Shown: positions 1 to 7,252 of the stretch, piece after piece
Position numbering within the stretch: position 1 is the first letter of the stretch
Layout of the letters: every line of letters starts with the position of its first letter
Source of the DNA: Chitinophagaceae bacterium
Lineage (GTDB): Bacteria > Bacteroidota > Bacteroidia > Chitinophagales > Chitinophagaceae
DNA length: 34,313 bases
Direction of reading: 5' to 3'
Assembly (NCBI GenBank): GCA_021151685.1
Contig: JAGKWS010000036.1
Span: 1-34,313, forward strand
Notes under the pieces: model-generated
Told to the model about the DNA's origin: nothing
The model's input: only the letters and a program-made list of their open reading frames with translations
The model's database searches: none
Made by a program: the position numbers and the translations under genes

Positions 1-176
1 ATTTCGCGATAGTCTTCGTTCAGTTGCTCTATTTCCTGATCCAGACTTTTCCTTGTGTTTAGCTCGGTACTTAACTGTGCTTGTTTTTTTTGTGCCTCTT
101 TTTCTTCTTTGCCATTCCCACAGCCATATCCCAAAAGGGTAATGGCAGATGCGAACAGAATAATTGTTTTTTTCAT
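1..176 (-). CDS. Putative lipoprotein, 3' end outside the window
   Basis: Only the first 58 codons are present; the gene runs off the left edge. Translated from the ATG at 174-176, it opens with a Lys-Lys start and a hydrophobic stretch ending in a lipobox-like LGYGC at residues 15-19. A Lys/Glu/Gln-rich segment follows (GKEEKEAQKKQ) that is likely helical or coiled coil. This pattern predicts a lipoprotein exported by Sec and lipidated on Cys19. It starts 17 nt after the MBOAT stop codon on the same strand, so the two are probably cotranscribed. No family can be named from this fragment. Confidence 0.6.
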   Translation of the reverse strand, partial: MKKTIILFASAITLLGYGCGNGKEEKEAQKKQAQLSTELNTRKSLDQEIEQLNEDYRE

Positions 177-193
177 TGTTGTTGTTGTTGATA

Positions 194-1609
194 TCAGAAT
201 TTAAAATAATAGTATTCGCTTGCGTTTTGCTTTTTGTAGAGCAGGGCTATAAGCACCACTATTACTATGTAGCCCACCACGCGTACTGCCATGTATTTCC
301 GGCTTATTTGCAGCACGTAGTCCTTTTCGCGCTGTGTCCACTCAAATGCCAGTAGCGGCACAAACATGGCCACCTTCAACGATACCATACGCAGTGGCGG
401 CAACAGTATAGAAGGCGAAAATATCTTGCCCACCAACCCTTGTACCACCGTCATATTGGGGGCGCGGAAAAATATGCGCGACAATGTAGTAAGCAAGAAC
501 GTAAATGCAATCTGCACCGTCACTTTCAGAGACGGCAACAGCTTACCCGCAGCGGGTGCATCTTTGTACCGTGTCAGCGAATCGGTAAGAATGTAGGGCA
601 AGAAGTAAATACCATTCAGTATACCCCAGCACACAAACGTCATATTGGCACCATGCCACAACCCGCTAAAGGTGAAGATGAACATAATAGCCGCCACATA
701 GGTACCCTTGCCGCCCCGGTTGCCGCCCATGGGTATGTACAGATAATCCAGCATCCATTTGCGCAGCGATGTGTGCCACCGCCGCCAAAACTCGCCGGGG
801 TTGCGGCTGAAAAACGGCATCTTGAAATTCTGTGTCAGTTCTATACCCATCAGCCGGGCTACACCACGGGCAATGTCTGAATAGGCCGAAAAGTCGGCAT
901 AGAGATAGAGGTTGAACAGCATAACTCCCAGAAACACGGTGCTACCAGTCAGGTCGGCATAAGAGGCGTAGCAATAGTTCACCACCTTCTCGGCATGGGC
1001 GGCTATCACCATTTTTTTGAATAACCCCCATATTATCTCGCCCACCGACTGCTCTATACGGGCCACCGATGGTGGCCGCACATGGCTGAACTGTGGCAAT
1101 ACCGATACAGAAGAAGGTATAGGCCCCGATAACAAGTGCGGAAAGAAGCTGATGTAGGACGCATAGGTAAGCGCATTGTGCTGTGCCGGTAAGCGGCCCC
1201 GGTACACATCGGTTATATACCCTATAGAAGAGAATGTGTAGTAGCTGATGCCCAGCGGCACCAGTATGTGCAATGCACTGGCCTGCCATTGTGCCAAACC
1301 GGGTATGTTGCCCAGTATCAGCCCGCTATACTTGATGTAGGTGAGCCCGAAACCCAGTACTACTATACCCCCTATCAGTATATTTCGTTTGTTATGGGCC
1401 CTTGCCTGCTCTATAAGAATAGCAGTGGTGTACCCTACTGCTATCATACCCAGCAGGTAGAGAGGAAAAGTATAATGCAGCTTGTTATAGAAATACCAAC
1501 TGCCTGCAAGCAATACTACAGAACGGGTATTTTGCCACCGGTACACCAACCAGTATACCACAAGCACTATTGCGAAAAACAGCGCAAAATCAGGGGTATT
1601 GAATAACAT
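194..1609 (-). CDS. MBOAT-family membrane O-acyltransferase (AlgI/DltB-like)
   Basis: The protein has 471 residues, the usual length for the AlgI branch of MBOAT acyltransferases. These are polytopic inner-membrane enzymes that help move acyl (often acetyl) groups onto extracytoplasmic glycans or other cell-wall polymers. There are many hydrophobic segments. The family core reads SRNPGEFWRRWHTS (His279), then DYLYIPMGGNRGG at about 288-300, then SGLWHGANMT with the invariant MBOAT histidine at His319. Start is the ATG at 1607-1609. AlgI enzymes usually act with a periplasmic SGNH/AlgJ-type partner. None is visible; the only partner candidate here is the truncated lipoprotein downstream. The acceptor polymer cannot be inferred. 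Family call is secure. Confidence 0.9.
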   Translation of the reverse strand: MLFNTPDFALFFAIVLVVYWLVYRWQNTRSVVLLAGSWYFYNKLHYTFPLYLLGMIAVGYTTAILIEQARAHNKRNILIGGIVVLGFGLTYIKYSGLILGNIPGLAQWQASALHILVPLGISYYTFSSIGYITDVYRGRLPAQHNALTYASYISFFPHLLSGPIPSSVSVLPQFSHVRPPSVARIEQSVGEIIWGLFKKMVIAAHAEKVVNYCYASYADLTGSTVFLGVMLFNLYLYADFSAYSDIARGVARLMGIELTQNFKMPFFSRNPGEFWRRWHTSLRKWMLDYLYIPMGGNRGGKGTYVAAIMFIFTFSGLWHGANMTFVCWGILNGIYFLPYILTDSLTRYKDAPAAGKLLPSLKVTVQIAFTFLLTTLSRIFFRAPNMTVVQGLVGKIFSPSILLPPLRMVSLKVAMFVPLLAFEWTQREKDYVLQISRKYMAVRVVGYIVIVVLIALLYKKQNASEYYYFKF

Positions 1610-1657
1610 TCTATGTTAAAGATAGCAAATGAACTATTAACACAGAAAAAACATATA

Positions 1658-1674
1658 AACTATTACCAATAGTT
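1658..1674 (-). terminator. Possible weak terminator after the SDR gene
   Basis: A perfect 7-bp inverted repeat (AACTATT / AATAGTT, 3-nt loop) lies 13 nt past the SDR stop codon. Read on the minus strand it is followed shortly by a T-run (ATGTTTTTTC). The stem is all A/T apart from one pair, so termination would be weak. The spacing also resembles an ACTA-N7-TAGT dyad, so an operator for the MBOAT gene is an alternative. Confidence 0.35.
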
Positions 1675-1686
1675 AATAATATACGC

Positions 1687-2520
1687 CTATTTTTCTACAT
1701 ACAAATCCATCTGCAATTCATTGCCGGGGGCTACTGCATAGTCGGTCAAATCGGTAATACCGTGACTGGCCAATACGTCTTCATCCAGAAACAGATTGCC
1801 GGTGCAGGTGCGCGATGGGCTTGCCAAAATAAAGGCGGCACTATCGGCCACTATTGATGGCTTGCGGCTGCGTACTGCCAGCGAGTTGCCCCCCAACAGG
1901 TTGCGCACAGCGGCAGTATCTATAGTGGTTACAGGCCATAAAGAATTGGCGGCTATACCATCGGCCCTGAATTCCTCAGACCAGCCCAGCGTCATCATAC
2001 TCATGTTGTACTTGCTCATGGTATAGCCTATGTACGGGCCCAACCACAGCGGGTTCAGGTTGATGGGGGGCGACAACGTAAGTATGTGCGGGTTGCTGCT
2101 ACGCTTCAGAAAAGGGATGCAATGCCGGGTTACCAGATACGTACCCCGTACATTGATGTCGTGTATCAGGTCGAACCGCTTGGTCTCCATATCGGTAGTG
2201 CCCGCCAGCGATATGGCCGATGCATTGTTCACCAATATATCTATGCCCCCAAATATGGAAACGGCCTGCTGCACAGCGGCTATTATCTGTTCTTCGTCAC
2301 GAATATCGGCTTGTACGGCAAGCCCGCGCCCACCAGCTTCGTTTACCCGTGCCACAGCCGAGTGTATAGTGCCTCCCAACCTCGGGTCTTCCTGTACCGA
2401 CTTGCCTATCACCACCACATTGGCCCCTTCCGATGCCAAACGTACCGCAATAGCCTCGCCAATACCCCTGCTGGCCCCGGTAATGAATGCTGTTTTTCCT
2501 GTAAAGCGCATAAGACCCAT
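1687..2520 (-). CDS. Short-chain dehydrogenase/reductase, HSDL2-like
   Basis: 277-residue Rossmann-fold oxidoreductase. The cofactor motif TGASRGIG is at residues 14-21. A segment VIGKSVQEDPRLGGTIHSA follows, typical of the HSDL2 (hydroxysteroid dehydrogenase-like 2) branch. Next come NNAS, SPPINLNPLW with the active-site Ser, YTMSK (the Tyr-x3-Lys catalytic pair) and LWPVTTIDTAA. The protein ends at the SDR domain and lacks the SCP2 sterol-carrier domain found in animal HSDL2. An ATG three codons in (2511) could be the true start because MRFTGKTAFITG is a standard SDR beginning. It is probably an NAD(P)-dependent enzyme acting on a lipid-like or alcohol substrate; the substrate is unknown. 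It follows folB on the same strand with a 78-nt gap. Confidence 0.88.
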   Translation of the reverse strand: MGLMRFTGKTAFITGASRGIGEAIAVRLASEGANVVVIGKSVQEDPRLGGTIHSAVARVNEAGGRGLAVQADIRDEEQIIAAVQQAVSIFGGIDILVNNASAISLAGTTDMETKRFDLIHDINVRGTYLVTRHCIPFLKRSSNPHILTLSPPINLNPLWLGPYIGYTMSKYNMSMMTLGWSEEFRADGIAANSLWPVTTIDTAAVRNLLGGNSLAVRSRKPSIVADSAAFILASPSRTCTGNLFLDEDVLASHGITDLTDYAVAPGNELQMDLYVEK

Positions 2521-2598
2521 TTGTTTACGAAGTTAACAAACGGTTGCAGACACTGTATGTTACATCCTATATAAAGATGTGGTAAAATAGCAGCTACC

Positions 2599-2931
2599 CT
2601 ACTGCTCGTAGCAAACCTGCGAATAACCTACCTCGCCAGCCAATGGCGGGGCCATCTTGCGTACTGCTACCCGTACCTTTTGCGCAGTGGGGAACAGTGC
2701 CTTTACCGATGTGTGTATGTCATACACCAACGCCTCCAGCAGGTGGGCCGGTTGTGCAAACACCTCGTGTACCGCTTTATGTACTAACGAATAGTCGGCA
2801 AAGGGCCATGGCCGCTCTGGCGGTAGCCATATATCAACATCGGTTTCAAAAGTATTGTCGCGGGTCCACTCCTCGGCATACAGGCCATAGGGGGCTTTAA
2901 TAACTATTTTGTGCAGCGATACGCAGAGCAT
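2599..2931 (-). CDS. folB: Dihydroneopterin aldolase family protein
   Basis: 110 residues, close to the usual 115-125 of FolB, which converts 7,8-dihydroneopterin to 6-hydroxymethyl-dihydropterin and glycolaldehyde in folate synthesis. The N-terminus fits the family strand pattern (LHKIVIKAPYGLYAEE). HLLEALV (Glu66) matches the pterin-binding Glu region. VRKMAPPLAGEVGYSQV (Lys92) matches the conserved RKP..P..GdvGY block with the catalytic Lys. The reading frame is open upstream to a GTG at 3000, but that would overlap the previous gene and add a non-family Cys/His-rich stretch, so the ATG at 2929-2931 is preferred. It sits 43 nt after the HddA-type kinase gene, probably in one operon. The sequence is rather divergent, so a pterin-related paralogue cannot be excluded. 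Confidence 0.82.
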   Translation of the reverse strand: MLCVSLHKIVIKAPYGLYAEEWTRDNTFETDVDIWLPPERPWPFADYSLVHKAVHEVFAQPAHLLEALVYDIHTSVKALFPTAQKVRVAVRKMAPPLAGEVGYSQVCYEQ

Positions 2932-2974
2932 AGAACAGGCAGTGCAGAAATGGAATGTTATGTTTTGATAATCG

Positions 2975-3997
2975 TCAGATGCGCCATGTAAACAGGCCAC
3001 GTTCGGTAAATTGGTATTGGCTCATGCTACCGCCACGGGCTTCCAGCACCTGCCGTACCTGATGGCGGGTATTGCCGGGGCAATAAAACATCATAAAGCC
3101 GCCACCGCCCGCTCCCGATATTTTGCCCCCCGTTGCGCCAGCTTTCAGTGCTGCTTCATAGGTTTCATCCAGGGCATCGTTCGATATGCCTTTGGCCATC
3201 TGCTTCTTGAATCGGAAACCGTAGTCCAGTATACTGCCTATCTCATCTACATTCCCCTTCAGCAAGGCTTCCTTCATCATACGGGCCTGCTCCTTCAGGT
3301 GGTGCATCGCCTCTATAGATTGCTGATTTTTGTCGGTCACGTTCTTGCTCTGCGCCTCTATAATTGTAGAAGATAGGCGGCTGGTTGCAGTAAAGTATAG
3401 CAGCAGGTTGTTACCCAATTCATACAGGTACTCGGGCTTTATGCGCAGAGGGTTCACAATTACCTTATTGTTATCATAAAACTCCATAAAGTTCACCCCA
3501 CCAAATGTAGCCGCATACTGGTCTTGTTTGCCACCGGCCATACCCAGGTCTATACGTTCTATATCGAATGCAGCCTGCGCAATGTCGTATTCACCCAGCG
3601 GCAGCTTCATCCATTCGGTAAAGGCACCCATTATTGCTACAACAAGGGTAGAAGAACTACCAAGCCCCGAACCCGCAGGCGCATCTACACTGGTGGTAAT
3701 ACGGAAACCAGATGGCACAGGACCAAAACGGCCTACCACATAGTTATACACACCACAGGCAAGGTCCAGCGTGCCATCTATCGGCAACATGGTTTCCAGC
3801 GGATAAGACACAAACTCGTTACGGTCTACTGCCTCTATTATTATTTGCGGCGTATTCAGCGGCTCTATGGTAGCCGATGCATATAAAGAAATAGTAGCAT
3901 TCAGTATGGCACCACCATACAGGTCGCAATAAGGGCTTACATCGGTACCACCACCGGCAAGGCCGATGCGCAAAGGTGCTTTACTTCTATAAATCAT
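2975..3997 (-). CDS. hddA: GHMP kinase, D-glycero-D-manno-heptose 7-phosphate kinase type
   Basis: 340 residues. The N-terminus IYRSKAPLRIGLAGGGTDVSPY is the signature of the HddA branch of GHMP kinases. The ATP loop motif PAGSGLGSSS and the C-terminal KISGAGGGGFMMFY motif complete the three GHMP motifs. HddA phosphorylates D-glycero-alpha-D-manno-heptose 7-phosphate at C1 on the way to GDP-heptose for surface glycans. The frame extends upstream to a TTG at 4018, but family members begin at MIYRSKAP, so the ATG at 3995-3997 is chosen. No isomerase (GmhA) or nucleotidyltransferase (HddC) gene is in the window, so the exact sugar is inferred from family only. A fucose- or mannose-type sugar kinase is the alternative. 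Confidence 0.83.
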   Translation of the reverse strand: MIYRSKAPLRIGLAGGGTDVSPYCDLYGGAILNATISLYASATIEPLNTPQIIIEAVDRNEFVSYPLETMLPIDGTLDLACGVYNYVVGRFGPVPSGFRITTSVDAPAGSGLGSSSTLVVAIMGAFTEWMKLPLGEYDIAQAAFDIERIDLGMAGGKQDQYAATFGGVNFMEFYDNNKVIVNPLRIKPEYLYELGNNLLLYFTATSRLSSTIIEAQSKNVTDKNQQSIEAMHHLKEQARMMKEALLKGNVDEIGSILDYGFRFKKQMAKGISNDALDETYEAALKAGATGGKISGAGGGGFMMFYCPGNTRHQVRQVLEARGGSMSQYQFTERGLFTWRI

Positions 3998-4030
3998 AAC
4001 GGGGGCTAAGTTATGCAATAAATATGGCTG

Positions 4031-5044
4031 CTAATACATGATAGCACCGGGATTGGTAGTGTCGAAGCGATGCAAGATAAATTTCAGGAAATCAGGATTG
4101 TCAAGAACGTGACCTAAGAATTTTACTTTAACGAAATTACGCACCCTTTTATTGTGTGCAAGCTGCACTTTTTCTTCCCACTCACCATCGGGCACCCCAT
4201 AGCTGGCGGCTACCAGTATGAGCCCGTTGCGCAACTTTCGAGCGGCGAATCGGGAATTTTTATCGGGGAAACTCTTTATATAAGCACGTAGTACATCGCC
4301 CATACCAGCCAGCGTAGTAGTTATCATCTCACATGCTGCATCAGCCGCGCGCTCGTTCTCAAAACAGGCGATATGTGGTTGAGGATTCCAAGAATGGCTC
4401 CATGTTGCAGCTATTTTGTACGTTACACCATCTATACAGTCTTCCATTACGGCAATAGGATAGGTGCCACCAACCGTTTCGGCAGCCTGCTCTTCGGCCA
4501 AATGAACAATACCCCTTGGGCAATGCAGGTAGTTTTGTTGATGATACTTGTCCCGGTCATCGCGCACCAATACCCCCAGTTGCGGGTGGTGCAGGCACAA
4601 CTCAAAAACGTTCTCTAACAGCTTGCCATAGTGTAGCTCACTATTTCCAAATACCGCCGTGTCGGGCACAAACGAGATGCGCATCACATCGGCAGTGGCA
4701 GCATCATCTGCCGGCTTTACTGCTACACCGTCGGCAAATGCCAAATGCTCCTTTGCGCTGCAAATGGTCAGGTTGCTACATACATAGGGCAGCGCACTCA
4801 GTGACAATGTAAAGTTCTGCGGCACCTCAAACAAACCGGAAGTTAACAGCACCTTATTGGCAACAATCATCACCTTGTTGCCAGCACCAATGGTAATGCG
4901 CACCAATGTGCTGCCATCTACTGCCAATAGACGGGTAACACCAGCAACAATGCGTGCAAGTGCCCTACCATCGCGGCCTCCCAAGTACATAGCGGGTCTG
5001 GTTCTTACCGATTCGGGAAATGGAATAATTGTACCTTCTTCCAT
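4031..5044 (-). CDS. Degenerate GyrB/ParE-like protein without Toprim domain
   Basis: 337 residues. The sequence can be followed along the ATPase and transducer halves of GyrB/ParE. VRTRPAMYLGG (13-23) corresponds to VRKRPGMYIG. LSALPYVCSNL corresponds to the NALS segment. MRISFVPDTAVFG corresponds to the VRFxPDxxIF strand, followed by YGKLLENVFELCLHHPQL. GIVHLAEEQ and CIDGVTYKIAATWSHSW match the transducer, and KLRNGLILVAAS matches the REGLTAVISVK region with its Lys. The Bergerat-fold ATP motifs (Glu/Asn helix, DNGRGIP) are replaced by unrelated residues, and no Toprim, tower or tail region follows, so topoisomerase activity is unlikely. The ATG at 5042-5044 is preferred to an adjoining TTG. 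It leads the hddA-folB cluster with a 33-nt gap. Its role is unknown. Confidence 0.75.
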   Translation of the reverse strand: MEEGTIIPFPESVRTRPAMYLGGRDGRALARIVAGVTRLLAVDGSTLVRITIGAGNKVMIVANKVLLTSGLFEVPQNFTLSLSALPYVCSNLTICSAKEHLAFADGVAVKPADDAATADVMRISFVPDTAVFGNSELHYGKLLENVFELCLHHPQLGVLVRDDRDKYHQQNYLHCPRGIVHLAEEQAAETVGGTYPIAVMEDCIDGVTYKIAATWSHSWNPQPHIACFENERAADAACEMITTTLAGMGDVLRAYIKSFPDKNSRFAARKLRNGLILVAASYGVPDGEWEEKVQLAHNKRVRNFVKVKFLGHVLDNPDFLKFILHRFDTTNPGAIMY

Positions 5045-5279
5045 CAAGTGGATTTATGGTAAGATACGAAAATAGTGTCGGATAAAGGAGATGAAATATT
5101 GTAGTACCTCTGCCGAGGCTTTGGAAATATCAGTATCAATCTTTGGGACACTTTCGCGACAAATCATGACACTAAAGAGGCAATAAGCAACCTGTAAGAG
5201 AGGAGAAGCACAAAAACAGGACCACCTCATTCAAGATGTACCCTGTTCTGTTGGCTGTAAATAGCCTTACTGAGAATTG

Positions 5280-6743
5280 TTAGTGGGCAGTGCCTGCATA
5301 GGCTACAATACCTGCCAGTATATTACGGCACATGGCCTCCAGTTCAGCATCATTCTGTATGCGCTGCATGTCGGCCTTGCTTTCTACCGTACCACACTCT
5401 ATGGCAATGCCGGGGTGATTGTTAGCCTTCAGCACATGCAGTCCCTGCTCCCTTAGTTGGGTACCTATACCACTCTGGCGCAGCGTGGCCGATATGGCCG
5501 ATGCCAGTTTCCGGCTCTCCACAGCCTGCACATTTTTATCCGATACTATTATCTCGCAACCCTCGTGCGGTGGTTGTCCGGCAATAGCCTTGTTTACATG
5601 TACCGACAAAAACAATGCATCTGTCTGTTCATTGGCCATCACTACCCTATCATTCAGGGTTGGGTAAGTATCACCCTCTCGGGTCATTACAATACCCACA
5701 TGGTAGGCTGGTGCCAAACTGGCCATCTTACGGCATATGCGCAGTGTCATTTCCTTTTCGGTATGGCCATCGGGGCTTACTGCCCCCATGTCTTTGCCCC
5801 CATGGGCAGCATCCAGCACCAGCGTTATGCTTCCTTTTGCAGGTACTGGTGTTGCAGGGGCATAACTGACCCTGAATGAAAATAATGCTAATGGCACTGC
5901 CAGCACCGGCAGCATAAGGGCCCTGCGTAGCCAGCGGTAGCTGGTGGGCGATTGTTGTGTAACCATACTCAATCTGCGTTTTATAGATGAAGAAAAAAAG
6001 TGACTGGTGATGGATGGAAAACGCCCCTTGCCGCTTGCCGTAAGCACCATACGGGCAAAGGCATCGGCATCTGGTGCGGCCTGCTCGTCGGCCAGAAACT
6101 CGTGTACCTCATTCAGCTCGCGGCCTATGTACCACATCAGAGGGTTGAACCAGCACAGTGCCGTAATGGCTTGTAGCAATAATTTGTCGGCCGTATGGTA
6201 TTGGCGCACATGCACCAGCTCGTGCTGCATTATCAGGTGCCCCTCATGGCTATGGGCATCAATGCCATCGTTCCAGAAAACCGTTTTGCCAAACGTGAAC
6301 GGTGCCTGTGGCAATTGTGTATGCACTATGCGGTAGCCGTGGTGCCGGGTTATTGCATAACCACGGGCCAGCCGTAGCACCCGCCACACCTTCGTGGCGG
6401 CCACTATCAGCAATACCGCTGCCACAATACCGTATAGTGCCACAGCCGCATCGTGTACCGAAAGACTGGCATGTATACCCGTGGTCACCAGCTCCTCTAT
6501 ATTACCGCCCCCGGTAGCCTGCAACAATTGGTATGCAGGCAATGGCACCTTGGGCGTGGCCACATACCATGTATACTCTGTAAGGGGCACTGCCACACCC
6601 GCTACAGCGGCGAGCAACAACCATACACGGCTGGCACCATGCATACGGCGCCCCCGCAGCACCAGCAGGTAGTATGCCAGCATCAGCCCGCAAGTGGCCA
6701 TAGAGCGCATACCAAAAACTATGAACGATGACAACGCCAGCAT
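5280..6743 (-). CDS. BlaR1-type M56 metallopeptidase fused to N-acetylmuramoyl-L-alanine amidase
   Basis: 487 residues in two parts. Residues 1-300 are an M56/BlaR1 integral-membrane protease: hydrophobic segments near 5-27, 40-60, 98-118 and 274-292, a zinc motif HELVH (174-178) and a downstream VHEFLADEQA. Residues 305-487 form an Amidase_3 domain: DAAHGG (His314), TEKE (Glu329), SVHVN (His382) and IECG (Glu449). These match the three zinc ligands and the catalytic Glu of AmiC/CwlV-type enzymes that cut the muramic acid-L-Ala bond. After the last membrane helix the amidase should face the periplasm, where BlaR1 carries its beta-lactam sensor. The gene starts 1 nt after the BlaI-type repressor stop codon, the classic regulator/sensor pairing. 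BlaR1 relatives normally cleave BlaI on receiving a signal; whether this one does is inference. Confidence 0.88.
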   Translation of the reverse strand: MLALSSFIVFGMRSMATCGLMLAYYLLVLRGRRMHGASRVWLLLAAVAGVAVPLTEYTWYVATPKVPLPAYQLLQATGGGNIEELVTTGIHASLSVHDAAVALYGIVAAVLLIVAATKVWRVLRLARGYAITRHHGYRIVHTQLPQAPFTFGKTVFWNDGIDAHSHEGHLIMQHELVHVRQYHTADKLLLQAITALCWFNPLMWYIGRELNEVHEFLADEQAAPDADAFARMVLTASGKGRFPSITSHFFSSSIKRRLSMVTQQSPTSYRWLRRALMLPVLAVPLALFSFRVSYAPATPVPAKGSITLVLDAAHGGKDMGAVSPDGHTEKEMTLRICRKMASLAPAYHVGIVMTREGDTYPTLNDRVVMANEQTDALFLSVHVNKAIAGQPPHEGCEIIVSDKNVQAVESRKLASAISATLRQSGIGTQLREQGLHVLKANNHPGIAIECGTVESKADMQRIQNDAELEAMCRNILAGIVAYAGTAH

Positions 6744-6744
6744 A

Positions 6745-7101
6745 TTATTTGTTTTTTAGTTGTTTCAGTAAAAGTTCCAGATCTTGTACCGACAGTTTAT
6801 TATCATCTACCATAAACGATACCACATCAGAGAAAGACCCATTGAAATAACCCCGCACCATGCCCGTAAGCGTACTGCTGCTATAGGCCTCCTTCGATAC
6901 CAGCGGATGGTACCGGAACATACGCCCCACGTTTTCGGTACGCACAAACTCTTTCTCTACCAGTATCTTCAGCAATGTAGCCACTGTGTTTTTGTGGGGC
7001 TGTGGTTGCGGCATGGTCTCTACTACTTCCATCAGCATACCACTACCCAGTTGCCATAGCACCATCATTATCTGCTCTTCGGCTTTTGTCAGTGTTTTCA
7101 A
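6745..7101 (-). CDS. BlaI/MecI/CopY-family transcriptional repressor (TTG start)
   Basis: 118 residues, typical of BlaI. The N-terminal winged helix reads LTKAEEQIMMVLWQLGSG, followed by NTVATLLKILVEKEFV, the recognition-helix region. The C-terminal helical part provides dimerisation. These dimeric repressors are inactivated by proteolysis triggered through BlaR1-type receptors. The only start that preserves the family N-terminus is a TTG at 7099-7101; the next ATG would remove half of the first helix. The start lies 3 nt from a palindromic operator and about 21 nt from a -7 promoter element, so the mRNA leader must be very short. It is followed by the M56-amidase gene with a 1-nt gap, indicating a two-gene operon that is probably autorepressed. 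Confidence 0.92.
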   Translation of the reverse strand: MKTLTKAEEQIMMVLWQLGSGMLMEVVETMPQPQPHKNTVATLLKILVEKEFVRTENVGRMFRYHPLVSKEAYSSSTLTGMVRGYFNGSFSDVVSFMVDDNKLSVQDLELLLKQLKNK

Positions 7102-7104
7102 GTT

Positions 7105-7122
7105 GAACTAATTATTTAGTTC
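7105..7122. promoter_or_regulatory. Candidate BlaI-type operator 1
   Basis: Perfect 7-bp arms GAACTAA and TTAGTTC around a TTAT centre, immediately upstream of the repressor's TTG start and overlapping the expected transcription start. An almost identical second copy lies 24 bp away. BlaI dimers bind such dyads; the binding itself is inferred. Confidence 0.75.
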
Positions 7123-7152
7123 AAAAGTAAACTAATTATTTAGTTCAGCAAA
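7122..7152 (-). promoter_or_regulatory. Bacteroidota-type promoter of the BlaI-type/M56 operon
   Basis: On the minus strand a TTTG (7149-7152) is followed after 19 nt by TACTTTTG (7122-7129). This matches the Bacteroidota consensus of a -33 TTTG and a -7 TAnnTTTG. The -7 element lies exactly between the two operator dyads. It is the best-formed promoter in the window. Confidence 0.7.
7129..7146. promoter_or_regulatory. Candidate BlaI-type operator 2
   Basis: Second copy of the dyad: arms AACTAA and TTAGTT (7130-7145) around TTAT. It fills the spacer between the -33 and -7 promoter elements, so repressor bound here would block RNA polymerase directly. Confidence 0.75.
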
Positions 7153-7252
7153 TATTTTTTACAACCATCAAGAAAAACATGATGCCGGGCACTACACGAA
7201 GACGTATTTTGCAACACGGTAAGCACACCACAACACTTACCTCAAAACACCT

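Noticed and set aside
1659..1673. A third BlaI operator (ACTATTACCAATAGT)
   Set aside because: The spacer is 7 nt instead of 6, and the sequence lacks the flanking match of the two real dyads; a weak terminator explains it as well.
2932..3000. GTG-started extension of folB
   Set aside because: It would overlap the upstream kinase gene and adds a sequence unlike FolB N-termini; the ATG at 2931 aligns with the family.
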